DNA of 64,000 bases from Paenibacillus sp. OVF10 (lineage in GTDB: Bacteria > Bacillota > Bacilli > Paenibacillales > Paenibacillaceae). The notes under the pieces were generated by a model that saw only the letters and a list, made by a program, of their open reading frames with translations, was not told the origin of the DNA and did no database searches. The position numbers and the translations under genes were made by a program. The stretch covers positions 5,518,001 to 5,582,000 of the forward strand of contig CP094668.1 of assembly GCA_022836915.1 (NCBI GenBank). Reading direction: 5' to 3'. Shown in pieces: positions 17,811-27,917 of this stretch (position 1 is the first letter of the stretch; the number at the start of each line of letters is the position of its first letter).

Positions 17811-18072
17811 CTCTTACTCCTTTATGGATTACTGACTCATTTCTCTTGTACGTGAAGACTTGTTTGAATGTTTGATTATACATAAATTTGACCGTATTGG
17901 AAATAATAAATGGAAGAAGAGTTGAGACATAACGTTATACAATGCTTAAGTCCCATTTGGTTGATTTTTTGTTTGAAAAATCCAATAGACGTGTAATAGG
18001 CCATGACAGAGAGACTTCACAATCTGAAATTCTACACGATCTGCCATACCAATTTGAGGAGGTTACACCCGA

Positions 18073-18975
18073 ATGTTCAAACGCTTGGATGAAATCCTGA
18101 TTGAGATTCCCAATGTCGAGAAGCCAGATCCGAATGCTGCGGCAGCCATACAAGAATTGCTCGGCGGCAAATTCGGAGAAATGTCAACGTTGAACAACTA
18201 CCTCTATCAATCATTTAATTTTCGATCCAAAGAAAAGCTGAAGCCCTTCTATGACCTCGTCATGAGTATTACCGCCGAAGAATTGGGTCATGTTGAGCTC
18301 GTGTCTCATGGCATTAACAAGTGCCTCAGAGGTTCAACCGAGTACAAAGAACCCGACGATACGCCGCTAGGTTCGGTGAAAGATGCTCGTCTGTCGTATC
18401 ACTATCTGGCAGGTGCACAAGGCGCAATGCCTTTTGACTCTATGGGCAATCCATGGACGGGAGCAAACGTCTTCAACAGCGGCAATCTGGTCGAGGATCT
18501 GCTGCATAACTTCTTCCTCGAATGTGGCGCTCGTACCCATAAGATGAAAGTATATGAGATGACAGATCACCCGGCAGCCCGGGAAGTGGTTGGTTTCCTG
18601 CTGGTACGTGGCGGCGTGCATGTCGTGGCATATGCAAAAGCACTTGAGATTGCAACTGGCGTAAATGTGACCAAGCTGGTCCCTATTCCTTCACTGAACA
18701 ACAAAGCCTTCAACGAGGCTCGTAAATACGAAGAAAAAGGGGTACACACCAAGCTGTACACTTATAGTGATAAAGACTTCAATGCGATCGGCCAGATCTG
18801 GAAAGGGACTCACCCCGAAGATGGACAACCTCTTGAAGTCATCCAAGGGATACCTGAAGGATTCCCGATTCCGGAAGCTCCTGCGGTCGAGGAAGAATTC
18901 GCACCAGGTATATCGCAAGAAGACTTCAAGGAAATTGCACGTCGCCTGAAGATGGCTGGGAATATTGCGGATTAA
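18073..18975 (+). CDS. Manganese catalase family protein
   Basis: 300 residues, ATG behind GAGGAGG. Four-helix ferritin-like core: the metal-binding Glu/His residues fall in QELLGGKFGEMSTLNNYLYQ, MSITAEELGHVELVSHGI, NLVEDLLHNFFLECGARTHK and LLVRGGVHVVAYAKALE. These match the Bacillus YdbD/CotJC manganese catalases, which break down hydrogen peroxide; relatives are on or near the spore coat or under general stress control. It has a clear terminator and stands alone. Confidence 0.92.
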   Translation: MFKRLDEILIEIPNVEKPDPNAAAAIQELLGGKFGEMSTLNNYLYQSFNFRSKEKLKPFYDLVMSITAEELGHVELVSHGINKCLRGSTEYKEPDDTPLGSVKDARLSYHYLAGAQGAMPFDSMGNPWTGANVFNSGNLVEDLLHNFFLECGARTHKMKVYEMTDHPAAREVVGFLLVRGGVHVVAYAKALEIATGVNVTKLVPIPSLNNKAFNEARKYEEKGVHTKLYTYSDKDFNAIGQIWKGTHPEDGQPLEVIQGIPEGFPIPEAPAVEEEFAPGISQEDFKEIARRLKMAGNIAD

Positions 18976-19009
18976 ATCGAAGTTGTACAGGAGATGTGTA
19001 AAAATAATA

Positions 19010-19046
19010 GAGCCCTCGATACTGTCAACGCAGTATTGAGGGCTTT
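19010..19046 (+). terminator. Terminator of the manganese catalase gene
   Basis: AGCCCTC-ATACTG and CAGTAT-GAGGGCT pair, followed by TTGCTGTCTT. Confidence 0.8.
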
Positions 19047-19113
19047 GCTGTCTTCTATCCATCATTAATCCCCGCAAGGTGATTCTGAAGGTAAGACAAC
19101 TTCGATTTTTAAG

Positions 19114-19560
19114 TTAATCAGCGTCTTCAATTGAATGTCTGTTGATCATCTGCCAGAGCTCTTCCTCACTATTTAAACGTATAGAATCTGTATATTCCCA
19201 ACTGAAATAAGGGGCAAGATTTTTAGTTACATCTTCCCAGGTTTCTCCTTGCTGTTTCAAAAGAATTCGATCTATTGTTTGAGATATTAATTCGAAGTCC
19301 AGTTTATTAACAATAAAGTGCCTTGCACCTATTACGATATCTGTTCCATCTCTAAGTTCTTTTTCTAAAGCTTTCGGAGTTATGATTGTAAAATCAAAAT
19401 TATCCTCACCTTCAGAATCTTCCGTCCCAATACAGGCTGTCCCTGACAAGTAAAAATCGTCTCCAATATCTTCAGTTTCCGTGAATTGTAACTTGCCATG
19501 AATATTCGGATTTCCAGTAATGATAAGATCTTTCAAAATCGGTTTAATCACTTTTCTCAC
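19114..19560 (-). CDS. Imm8-type immunity protein
   Basis: 148 residues, ATG at 19560. The order of motifs (FYLSGTACIGTEDSEGEDNF, then FDFTIITPKALEKEL, a WEDVTKNLAPYFSWEY near the C-terminus) follows immunity protein 8, a family that neutralises toxins of polymorphic secretion systems. No matching toxin is in the window. It lies downstream of the DUF5071 and DUF3626 genes on the same strand, with about 88 bases between it and DUF5071. Confidence 0.7.
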   Translation of the reverse strand: MRKVIKPILKDLIITGNPNIHGKLQFTETEDIGDDFYLSGTACIGTEDSEGEDNFDFTIITPKALEKELRDGTDIVIGARHFIVNKLDFELISQTIDRILLKQQGETWEDVTKNLAPYFSWEYTDSIRLNSEEELWQMINRHSIEDAD

Positions 19561-19648
19561 CTCTTAGGCATCTAGTATTTTCCATAAAAAGCTATTTTTT
19601 ATTGCAATGCTGCGTATTCCATTTTCTCAGATCATCAAGCAGCAGGTT

Positions 19649-20077
19649 CTATGTATCCAAACTTCCATCTCCACTGCTCTCTCTTTGATGTACCTCCATC
19701 TTTTCCAAAAGCTCTACGATAACCTCATCCAAATCCTCAAGTACCTCACTCGGTGTAGGAGATTCCAGTATCCTTACCAAATCCGTCTGTAGCATACTTA
19801 GATGAGATATAGGTAATCGATCAATTAATCCGACCAAAATGAAATATTCCCACTGTGGATCTTGGGTTTGCAATACATCCTTAACATGAGGAATTAAATC
19901 TTCGCCCAGTCTCAATAGTAGATCCTCTACCGGCTTAGAGATAGGCCAATTCCCGTCTTGCAACCACTCCATAAGTTCTGGAATAATGCCTTTCAACTCT
20001 TCATTACTAAATTCATTTAACTTGCTAACTGCTTCAAAATCAGACTTATCGCGGGGAAGACACGCCCTAATATCCAT
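19649..20077 (-). CDS. DUF5071 domain protein, probable immunity-type protein
   Basis: 142 residues. It begins with LPRDKSDFEAVSKLNEF and carries PELMEWLQDGNWPISKPVED and QWEYFILVGLID, the hallmarks of DUF5071, a HEAT-like helical family commonly found beside immunity genes. The ATG at 20077 follows GGAGAGAG and lies 15 bases after the DUF3626 stop, so both are in one unit. Function not established. Confidence 0.75.
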   Translation of the reverse strand: MDIRACLPRDKSDFEAVSKLNEFSNEELKGIIPELMEWLQDGNWPISKPVEDLLLRLGEDLIPHVKDVLQTQDPQWEYFILVGLIDRLPISHLSMLQTDLVRILESPTPSEVLEDLDEVIVELLEKMEVHQRESSGDGSLDT

Positions 20078-20092
20078 TTAATCTCTCTCCTA

Positions 20093-21174
20093 TTACTCCA
20101 TTGGCTTTCCATATCTCACTAAGACATGCCAAAGTAGTTTTAATTCTTGTAGAACTTCTTTGTAGGTTCCTCTATCACTCCAATGGCTTGGGTTTCGTTT
20201 CAAGTCCATAGCTGCAGAACCAATGATATTTGCATCAATCAAATCACTTTTTGCAATTCTTTTGGCTAGTGAAGGCATCGAAGGACCTCGAAAATCCATA
20301 GGAACGTCATCAACTAATAGTGTAAAGCCCCTGTGCCAGTAGAGATCAATGGAATACTTTAAACAAATCTGCTCTAAGATTCGTCCTGTATGTGTGCCTT
20401 TAAATGATGGGTCGGCAACAAGCATCTCTACATCCTTTTCAAGGGAAATGTCACCATGAACCTGAGCTTCGATATAATGATCAAGATTTCCGTTTGGCTC
20501 TTGGTTTGATGGATTTTGGAATCGTTTCTCAAGATTGACGAGCATATGATCGATTAACTTTTGAACCGTTAGATTTCTTTCACCAATGGCAAAATTACTA
20601 TAAAATACATCCCTCAAGAGAGCAGCCAAAATGAGGTCAAATTCCTCATACGTCCCCTTTTCCTCAGGGTCTTGGTGAGAATCCAAATATGTATACGTGC
20701 AACGTTGAGAGACCTCAGTGGATAAAAGGAAATAACATGATCCAAAACGCGGAGCAGGTCCATCGGGATGTAACATGACATTGAGTGCCCCATACTTGGG
20801 CCGTTCGCTATTGGTTGAGCCATTTATTTGGTACGCTCCGCCAAACATTTTATTCTCCCAAACGTCACGTTCACCGCCTGAAAATGCGGATACACTTCCA
20901 TTCGATAAAAAAGTCTCAAACTGACTTTTATAACCCCCTGCTCAAGTAGTGCCTCAGCCACGCTTTTCATATTCGGATCTAATCGATCTGGGTGAAAGTG
21001 TAGCGCAATACTTGCATGAGATTTTAGTTTATTGATAGCTTTTTCAAATGCCTTCAGCTCGATGTTGGACATACGAAGGATTTCTCTAATGGTTTGCTCC
21101 GCCTCATTTTTGCGGCTTTTTGCATAATTGGTTACATGCTCTTGAGCTAATTGCTGAGACCTTGATAATTCCAT
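20093..21174 (-). CDS. DUF3626 protein, frameshifted in this sequence
   Basis: About 361 residues when frames 21174-20824 and 20848-20093 are joined by adding one base to the C5 run at 20934-20938; the joint then reads LEQGGYKSQFETFLSNGS. Family motifs visible: SIALHFHPDRLD, GGERDVWENKMFGGAYQ, RPKYGALNVMLHPDGPAPRF and GSCYFLL. The start is uncertain: ATG at 21174 after AAAGGGAAAGGA, or 21216 without a ribosome site. DUF3626 has no proven activity. Its placement with two immunity-type genes suggests a part in toxin or conflict systems; that is inference. Confidence 0.75.
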
Positions 21175-21353
21175 GCGCGTAAGAGTCCTTTCCCTTTTTA
21201 TAAAATCATAATACATGATGGACAGTAAGGGAACTTACAGTCGGTTCAAAATTATGATAGTTTGCAATGAATCCAACCCGTGTCACTTCTTTCAATTTGA
21301 ATCATATCCATGTGCAACGCGTGTTCCTCCACCATCATAAAGCTATGAACCCC

Positions 21354-21935
21354 TTATTCTCCGCCTTGTGTCTTAACTTTCTCCTCATCCTTCACGGTCA
21401 CATGAACTACTTGCTCTTCATTCGCTGTATTCGCATCTCGCATCTGAATGGTCCATGTCCCTGTATCTGCATCAAACCGTGTGTCCTCTATGACGGGAAT
21501 ATGCATGTTCTCTGTATCAAGTGAATGCAGTCCGCTACGAATCGCATCCGCATCCGTCATGTGCGCACCGTCTGGAGTATTTGGACAAGATACCGCTATC
21601 TTTTCTGCTCTGGCCTGCCCAGGATAGGGTTGATTTTCCGGGCCTCCATCCGTCCAGACTTCAACATAGGAGCCGATCTGCGGATCAGGTGCATTGGAGA
21701 ACCATTTTGCCGGATAATACCGACTTTTTCCTCCATTGGAACTGTAATTTTGAAATGCAGGATCAACCACAAGAATGGAATTGTCTTTGCGTTCAACCAC
21801 ATAACCAGTGAAACCCTTTTCTGTCGGTGAATTTGCTATAGTCTGTTCTGACTTGCATTCGTTTGATCCAGCACATCCCATAAGACCTAGTATCCAGATC
21901 GAGAGTATAGTACAAACGATACGAAGATTAGACAC
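21354..21935 (-). CDS. DUF3221 (YobA-like) lipoprotein
   Basis: 193 residues. GTG start at 21935 with AGAGGGGG nine bases ahead. Signal IVCTILSIWILGLMGC gives a lipid-anchored cysteine near residue 21. The domain after it (KGFTGYVVERKDNSILVVDP, then GSYVEVWTDGGPENQPYPGQ and ARAEKI) is an OB-like DUF3221 fold. About 60 more residues follow, with a beta pattern (DTGTWTIQMRDANTANEEQV) unlike the family core. Role unknown. Confidence 0.75.
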   Translation of the reverse strand: MSNLRIVCTILSIWILGLMGCAGSNECKSEQTIANSPTEKGFTGYVVERKDNSILVVDPAFQNYSSNGGKSRYYPAKWFSNAPDPQIGSYVEVWTDGGPENQPYPGQARAEKIAVSCPNTPDGAHMTDADAIRSGLHSLDTENMHIPVIEDTRFDADTGTWTIQMRDANTANEEQVVHVTVKDEEKVKTQGGE

Positions 21936-22130
21936 CTCTTAGTTCCCCCTCTAACAATGTTCACTTTCTGCTTCTTATTGCTAACGTCCCAGATCAGGTT
22001 ATTGTTGCATAACAATGGAGTCAACTTTGAGTGCTTGATTTACAAATACACCCAAAATTCTTCTTGTTTTCTTTTGATACAAAACGTATCATTTATATGA
22101 GGTAATATAATTAATGAGGGGAAACCATGT

Positions 22131-23045
22131 ATGATCCACAGTCCAAAAGGGGTAATTCAATCATTCATGCTATGTATTTTTACTATCTTACTTTACATTA
22201 CATATGCTGAAACATCTCATGCTGCTGGTTCAGCGGCATCACCTTCTACTTACGAGAACGATATCACCCTACCGGCTGTTGTTTATGGAAAGGTTACGGA
22301 TAGAGGAGGAAATGTGGTACCCCACGCCAATGTTGAATATGAACTCAATCACCTAGGAGAAATAACGAAATATAGTACAGTAGCAGATGAGAACGGAAAT
22401 TACCATATTGAGGCTGTTGTACGAGATTCTACAGATATGTATTTATACGTCAGTGCAGATGGTTTCATCACCTACATTTCATATAATAAACACGATACCT
22501 TTACGCTAAGACCTGGTGATGAGGTGAAACATGACATCCAGTTATATGAGCCTTCCACAATCATAGGCACGGTAAAAGACCAGACTGGCCAGCCCATCGC
22601 TGGTGCTAAAATTGAAGTTACAAGTGTCCCATACCTGGTCGAAACAGATGAAAATGGCAGATATACCGTAACGGGTATTGATTACGATTATAGTGCAAAC
22701 ATTGCAATTTGGGTTGATAGTGACAACTATGTTCCCTACGTGGAAGATCGTCTAGGCATCCGAGCAGGTGAAACGATCCAAATCGACGTAGTGTTAGAAG
22801 CGGCTGCACATGTAAGGGGACAGGTGGTTGATGAAAACGGGGTACCTATTCCTGGGGTCATAATAAGTGGTAATCCTACAAGAACAACGACTGATGCTCA
22901 CGGATACTTCATTCTCAGACGCACTATGGCAGGTTCAGTCGCACTAGCCGCAGACTTTACAGGGTATCCAAGACACATAGTATTAGTAGATTTAGTCCCA
23001 GGAGATCATAACACAGTTAATTTTGTTCTTAAAAAGAATCCATGA
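22131..23045 (+). CDS. Secreted protein of three carboxypeptidase-regulatory-like repeats
   Basis: 304 residues. Signal peptide of about 33 residues (LCIFTILLYITYAETSHA). Three beta-sandwich repeats follow, each starting with a VxGxVxDxxGxPIxGAxIxV pattern: VVYGKVTDRGGNVVPHANV, IIGTVKDQTGQPIAGAKI and VRGQVVDENGVPIPGVII, each with an ENGxYxI or HGYFIL second strand. Such repeats are binding or spacer modules on exported proteins; there is no catalytic domain. ATG behind AGGGGAAACC. It is a single gene with its own terminator. Confidence 0.8.
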   Translation: MIHSPKGVIQSFMLCIFTILLYITYAETSHAAGSAASPSTYENDITLPAVVYGKVTDRGGNVVPHANVEYELNHLGEITKYSTVADENGNYHIEAVVRDSTDMYLYVSADGFITYISYNKHDTFTLRPGDEVKHDIQLYEPSTIIGTVKDQTGQPIAGAKIEVTSVPYLVETDENGRYTVTGIDYDYSANIAIWVDSDNYVPYVEDRLGIRAGETIQIDVVLEAAAHVRGQVVDENGVPIPGVIISGNPTRTTTDAHGYFILRRTMAGSVALAADFTGYPRHIVLVDLVPGDHNTVNFVLKKNP

Positions 23046-23060
23046 ACCTTGGGTTCTTTT
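23032..23060 (+). terminator. Terminator of the secreted repeat protein
   Basis: AAGAATCC and GGGTTCTT pair around a short loop right at the stop codon, then TTTAC. Confidence 0.5.
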
Positions 23061-23140
23061 ACAATAACCTCTGAGTAGTCTTCCATGGCCATCTATCGTA
23101 TTTGTAGAACTGAATTTCCAGTATAATCATAAACTAACCC

Positions 23141-23188
23141 AAAAGACTCATGATGAATTCTCTATACGAATTCGGTCATGAGCCTTTC
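23141..23188. terminator. Bidirectional hairpin between convergent genes
   Basis: GACTCATGATGAATTC and GAATTCGGTCATGAGCC pair over about 15 bases, bordered by AAAA on one side and CTTTC on the other. Confidence 0.6.
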
Positions 23189-23239
23189 ATTATGTCCAAG
23201 CATACAGATGTAACCATCGTAAACAGGTTATTAAACCCT

Positions 23240-23569
23240 TCACAGCTTTCTACGCTGCTTGTTCACATACCTTCCCCATACCACCAACGCCGCACACAAC
23301 AAGATCACACAATAAGCCCATACAAAAAACATGGCAAGCCCCAACCCGATGTTAGCATCCAGGCGCTTATCAAAGATCTCTGTGTATAGCGAAAAACCGA
23401 GTGGCACGGCGCCAACAATGAAAAGTCCAATGGACCATCCACTCCAGCGTGGAAAACCAGACCCCGCACGAGTACTGGAAAGTTTGCGAATCCCTTGAGT
23501 CAGAAGCCACCAAATCAGAATAAATAATAGACAGGTTATAAGAATCTTCAGCATATCGTTCAACTGCAT
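23240..23569 (-). CDS. Three-helix membrane protein, unknown
   Basis: 109 residues, ATG behind ATAGGAGGT. Three hydrophobic helices (MLKILITCLLFILIWWLL, WSIGLFIVGAVPLGFSL, GLAMFFVWAYCVILLCAALVV) with short basic ends. No family recognised. Confidence 0.6.
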   Translation of the reverse strand: MQLNDMLKILITCLLFILIWWLLTQGIRKLSSTRAGSGFPRWSGWSIGLFIVGAVPLGFSLYTEIFDKRLDANIGLGLAMFFVWAYCVILLCAALVVWGRYVNKQRRKL

Positions 23570-23717
23570 ATCGTGTACCTCCTATATCTTGCAAGATGAT
23601 GAACATATCTTACACGTTAAGCGTTCTCTTTACTATATTACCCGTTTCCATATCCATGATCACAGGCAGATAAGAGCACAGTACCCCTGACCCACACTTG
23701 ATCATGAAAAAGAAAAA

Positions 23718-23762
23718 ACGCCACCGTCCTGACTCCTTCCAAGTCAAGAACGATGGCGTTAC
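23718..23762 (-). terminator. Terminator of the siderophore/exporter operon
   Basis: On the minus strand AACGCCATCG-TCTTGACTT and AGTCAGGACGGTGGCGTT pair, then TTTTTCTTTTTC. Confidence 0.85.
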
Positions 23763-23798
23763 TTCTCGTATTACATTGTTACATCCACATCGAACAGG

Positions 23799-25514
23799 TT
23801 ACGCGCCAAACTGCGCATAGTGAAGGCGGCTGTACACCCCACCTGCTGCGAGTAATTCTTCATGACGTCCCTGCTCCGTAATACCTTGTTCAGCAACGAC
23901 AATAATGCGGTCTGCATTTTTGATCGTAGCCAATCGGTGAGCAATAACCAGTGTGGTCCGGCCCTCGGACAATTCAGCAAGGGATTGCTGAATCGCCGCT
24001 TCCGTTTCTGTATCCAGAGCAGAAGTGGCTTCGTCCAGGATCAGAATTGGCGGGTTTTTCAGGAACATACGGGCAATGGACAAACGCTGTTTCTGTCCAC
24101 CGGACAGCTTCACGCCGCGTTCACCAATTAACGTATCCAGCCCTTCCGGCATCGATTGAATCAAGGGTTCCATCTGTGCACGTCTGGCGGCCATCCAGAT
24201 TTCTTCTTCGGATGCATCCAGCTTGCCGTAGGCAATATTCTCCCGAATGGTTCCATCGAAAAGGAATACATCCTGTTGTACAATACCGATCTGGCTGCGC
24301 AAGGAGTCCAGTGTCATGTCCTGTATCTCCTGACCATCAATCGTGATGCGACCTTCCAGCACATCATAGAATCGTGGTAGCAGACTGCACAGCGTTGTTT
24401 TACCTGCACCCGATGGACCGACGAGGGCCACGGTTTCCCCTGCATGTACATTTAAATCGATACCTTTGAGTACTGGCTCCTGATCCGAATAACCAAAGGT
24501 CACTTGCTCATAACGAATATCTCCACGCAAATGGGATACCGCAACGGCCCCTGGACGATCTTCCACATCCGGTTCCATATCAAGCAGCTCCGTATAACGT
24601 TTGAAGCCTGCAATCCCCTTGGGATACGTCTCGATAACCGAGTTGATCTTCTGAATTGGTGTCAGGAACACATTGGACAGCATAATGAATGCAATGAACT
24701 GACCGTAGGTCATACTGCCATTAATGACAAACCATGTTCCGCATACCAGGACAAAGAGGGATACCAGCTTCATCAGCATATAACTGACAGAAGAGTTCCA
24801 GGCCATGATTTTGTATGCGATCAGTTTGGTCTGACGGAAACGACCGTTGTTTACAGCGAATTGTGCTTTTTCATGCTCTTCATTAGCAAAAGCCTGAACA
24901 ACACGGATACCTGTGATATTGTTCTCAACACGGGCGTTGAAGTCCGCAATATCTCCGAACATTCGGCTGAATGCCTTGGACATTTTACTCCCAAAGTAGA
25001 GCGAGAGATAGATAATCAGCGGTACGATAATAAAGGTTAACACCGCCAGATTCCCGTTAATGCTCATCATGATGCTAAATGCACCAATTAGAGTCATGAC
25101 CGCGATAAATACGTCCTCTGGACCATGATGGGCAATCTCACCGATATCCATCAGGTCGTTAGTCATGCGGGAGACGAGGTGTCCTGTTTTTGTATTATCG
25201 AAGAAACGGAACGATAACTTCTGCACATGATTAAACAGACTTTTACGCATATCCGTCTCAATGTTAATACCCAGCTTGTGTCCCCAATAGGTAACCACGA
25301 AGTTCAGGAATGAATTCAAGAAGTAGATGCCGAGCAATGCCAGACACGCCCATAGAATCCAGTCCCAGCGGCCGCCTGGCAGCAGATCATCGACTACCCG
25401 GTTGACCGCCAGTGGAAAAGCCAGCTCCAGCAGAGCGACTAAAATCGCACAACTGAAGTCAAGAATAAAGAGCTTTTTGTAAGGCCTATAATAGGCAAAG
25501 AAACGGCGAAGCAT
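23799..25514 (-). CDS. ABC exporter, fused membrane and ATPase domains
   Basis: 571 residues. Residues 1 to about 310 form a six-helix type I exporter domain (LDFSCAILVALLELAFPLAV, TGHLVSRMTNDLMDIGE). The nucleotide-binding domain has Walker A GPSGAGKTTL, Q-loop VQQDVFLFDGTIRENIAYG, signature LSGGQKQRLS, Walker B ILILDEATSALD and switch H in VIAHRL. Works as a dimer in the cell membrane. AAGGAGG precedes the ATG, 44 bases after the FecCD permease stop, so it is likely in the same iron-regulated unit and could export a siderophore or related compound; a lipid or drug exporter is the alternative. Confidence 0.88.
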   Translation of the reverse strand: MLRRFFAYYRPYKKLFILDFSCAILVALLELAFPLAVNRVVDDLLPGGRWDWILWACLALLGIYFLNSFLNFVVTYWGHKLGINIETDMRKSLFNHVQKLSFRFFDNTKTGHLVSRMTNDLMDIGEIAHHGPEDVFIAVMTLIGAFSIMMSINGNLAVLTFIIVPLIIYLSLYFGSKMSKAFSRMFGDIADFNARVENNITGIRVVQAFANEEHEKAQFAVNNGRFRQTKLIAYKIMAWNSSVSYMLMKLVSLFVLVCGTWFVINGSMTYGQFIAFIMLSNVFLTPIQKINSVIETYPKGIAGFKRYTELLDMEPDVEDRPGAVAVSHLRGDIRYEQVTFGYSDQEPVLKGIDLNVHAGETVALVGPSGAGKTTLCSLLPRFYDVLEGRITIDGQEIQDMTLDSLRSQIGIVQQDVFLFDGTIRENIAYGKLDASEEEIWMAARRAQMEPLIQSMPEGLDTLIGERGVKLSGGQKQRLSIARMFLKNPPILILDEATSALDTETEAAIQQSLAELSEGRTTLVIAHRLATIKNADRIIVVAEQGITEQGRHEELLAAGGVYSRLHYAQFGA

Positions 25515-25558
25515 GGACTGAAGTCCTCCTTATGCAACCACACAATGATGATTACGTT

Positions 25559-26588
25559 CTATTTCGTCTTGCTTAAGAGGTACAGGAAGTATGGCGCACC
25601 AATAATGGCAACCAGGATCCCCGCAGGAATCTCCGAAGGCTGTAGTATGACACGACCCAGCGTATCTGCAACCAGTACGAGCAATGAACCGATCAGTGCA
25701 GATGCGGGTAAAAGAAATTGATGTTTGGGACCGACCAGACGACGCGCCAAATGCGGTCCGATCAGACCAACAAAACCGATCCCCCACTTACAGATACACA
25801 TGAGCCGGCAAGTCCTACAGCAGCCGCAAGCAAAATCAGTCGCTCACGCTCAACCGGAGTCCCGAGTCCGCTTGCAGTCTGGTCCCCCAGATTCAGTACG
25901 TTCAATACACGTGCCTTATACAGAACAAGCGGGACAAGAATAATAAGAAACGGTAGCAATGCCGTTACAAATTTCCAGTTCGAACCCCAGATGCTGCCTG
26001 CCATCCAGGTAGCTACAAATTGATACTTTTCCGGACTAAGCCGTAACGTAAGCACGATCATGGCAGAACTGATTCCCGCCGCTACCCCGATCCCCGTTAG
26101 CAGCATACGCGTAGGCAGGATGCCTTCTCCTTTTTATAAGAGAGAACGTAGATCAGAAATGCAGCAAAACCAGAACCGATCAGGGCCAGAATTGGTAAAA
26201 GAAATACCGGCGCTGCTGTCGTTGTGGGGAAAAAGGAAACAAATAACATGACGACCAGACCAGCACCTGCATTAATCCCGAGGATCCCCGGATCTGCCAA
26301 CGCATTCCGAGATACTCCCTGCAAAATACAACCAGATAACGCAAGTCCGGCCCCGACCAGCACCGAAATTACAATACGTGGCAGACGGAATTCAAACAGG
26401 ATCAATTCCTGTTTCGCCGTGCCTCCACCAAACAGGGTTCGCATCACCTCAAGCGGCGAAAGCTTGGTAAAACCTGTGTTCATGCTCACCACAAAAGCCG
26501 TAATAATTAATAGGGCAAGCACAATGAGGACAATCGTACTCTTGGTTCTCTTCTTGCGCTCTGCTCCAACTATTGTTGAGGATTCCAT
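25559..26588 (-). CDS. FecCD-type siderophore ABC permease, two frameshifts in this sequence
   Basis: About 343 residues after correction. Three minus frames line up end to end and are joined by one added base at the T5 run 26131-26135 (giving YKKGEGILPTRMLLTG) and one at the C5 run 25781-25785 (giving SVSGGIGFVGLIGPHLARRL). Family marks: FRLPRIVISVLVGAGLALSG, NALADPGILGINAGAG, GFVGLIGPH. Start at 26588 behind AAAGGAGG, 2 bases after the stop of the first permease. The two permeases pair in the membrane to import iron-siderophore; the ATPase and binding protein are not in the window. Confidence 0.88.
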
Positions 26589-26590
26589 AG

Positions 26591-27645
26591 TTACAGAGTC
26601 CTCCTTTCTTTACGCGCCAGATACAGGAAGAATGGTACCCCGATGAGGGCAACCAATGCGCCAATTGGCGTCTCGTACGGCGGGTTAATCATACGTGCAG
26701 CCAGATCCGCAAATACAAGCAACAGACTGCCCATCACAGCGGAACATGGAATAATCCAGCGATAATCGACCCCAACCAGCTTCCGCGTGAGATGGGGAAT
26801 AATGAGTCCAACAAAACCGACCGCACCCACCACGGACACAGCCGTACCCGCGAGAATCAGTACAACAATCAGGCCTATGAGCTTGATCAGCCCAGTACGT
26901 TGCCCCAAGCCCACCGCAATATCTTCTCCGAGACTAAGCAGAGTAATGGAACGGGAGATGAGAAGACCTGCGATCAGTGCCGCGAGTACCCATGGGAACA
27001 TGACCTCAAGTTGAGACCACTTCGTTCCGGCTACACCACCGGCTGTCCAGAAAGCCAGATCTTGTCCAATTCTGAAATATAATGCAATCCCTTCACTGAG
27101 TGCCGACAACATCGCTGATACAGCCGCACCTGCAAGTACAAGGCGTAGTGGTGTAAGGCCTGATTTGGAAGCTGCACCAAAACCATACACCAACAGGACA
27201 CCAAGCCCTGCCCCAAGGAAGGAATACATGATGATATACATAAATGGCAATCCAGGGAAGAAGGCAAAACAAACTGCAAGCGCAAATCCAGCTCCCGCAT
27301 TTAACCCAAGCAGACCTGAATCGGCCAGCGGGTTACGAGTCATACCCTGCATGATCGCACCAGCTACAGCGAAACATGCACCTACCATTGCTCCTCCAAG
27401 GATACGTGGTAATCGAATCTCCCATATGATCTGATGTGGTGTCAGCTCAGGATTGAAATCAAAGATAGCCTTCCAGACTACACTAAGCTTAATATCAGCA
27501 GCACCAAATGAAATGGACAACGCCATACCCAGAGCGAGTAGCAAAACTCCCCTGTAAGAATAAGTGTGGCTGCCCACGGACGAGTGTGTATCTTCGCTGT
27601 GGGTGAATCCGGATTATGTTTTTCTGGTGAAGCTTGTGAACTCAT
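26591..27645 (-). CDS. FecCD-type siderophore ABC permease, frameshifted near the start
   Basis: About 351 residues after correction. The ATG at 27645 follows GAGGGTGG and opens with MSSQASPEKHNPDSPTAKIH; the frame breaks at a C4 run (27549-27552), and one added base gives LTGGVLLLALGM and the full permease. Motifs: IRLPRILGGAMVGACFAVAG, NPLADSGLLGLNAGAG, VGAVGFVGLIIPHLTRKLVG. First gene of the operon; a Fur-like box lies about 80 bases upstream. It forms a heterodimer with the next gene product. Confidence 0.9.
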
Positions 27646-27725
27646 ACGCGCCCACCCTCGTTATGAGTGGAGCTGCTCAAACCTATGTACATAACAATCA
27701 CCTCTCTATAAATACCGAACTTTAA

Positions 27726-27740
27726 TGATATTGATTCTCA
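27726..27740 (-). promoter_or_regulatory. Fur box candidate for the siderophore permease operon
   Basis: TGATATTGATTCTCA compares with the 7-1-7 Fur consensus TGATAATNATTATCA at 12 of 14 fixed positions. Its place ahead of two FecCD genes fits iron repression. Confidence 0.7.
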
Positions 27741-27837
27741 TTCCCATAGACCATTGTAAGTGAATCCACGGGCTCTGGCAATGGACAAATAGGACATGTT
27801 TATTGCATATATGAAGATTTGCACACAATTTTACACG

Positions 27838-27884
27838 CAAAAAGGCTGCGCAAGAGCCAAATAGCTCGAACACAGCCTTATCAT
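27838..27884 (-). terminator. Terminator of the glycerophosphodiesterase gene
   Basis: On the minus strand AAGGCTG-GAGC and GCTC-CAGCCTT pair, then TTTGCG. Confidence 0.75.
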
Positions 27885-27917
27885 TGCATATGTAGAACAT
27901 GTAAAATACAGACTCGT

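Noticed and set aside
17935..18060. SigB-type promoter ahead of the manganese catalase
   Set aside because: GTTTGA and GTGTAA are 14 bases apart, but each differs from consensus at two positions; too weak to list.
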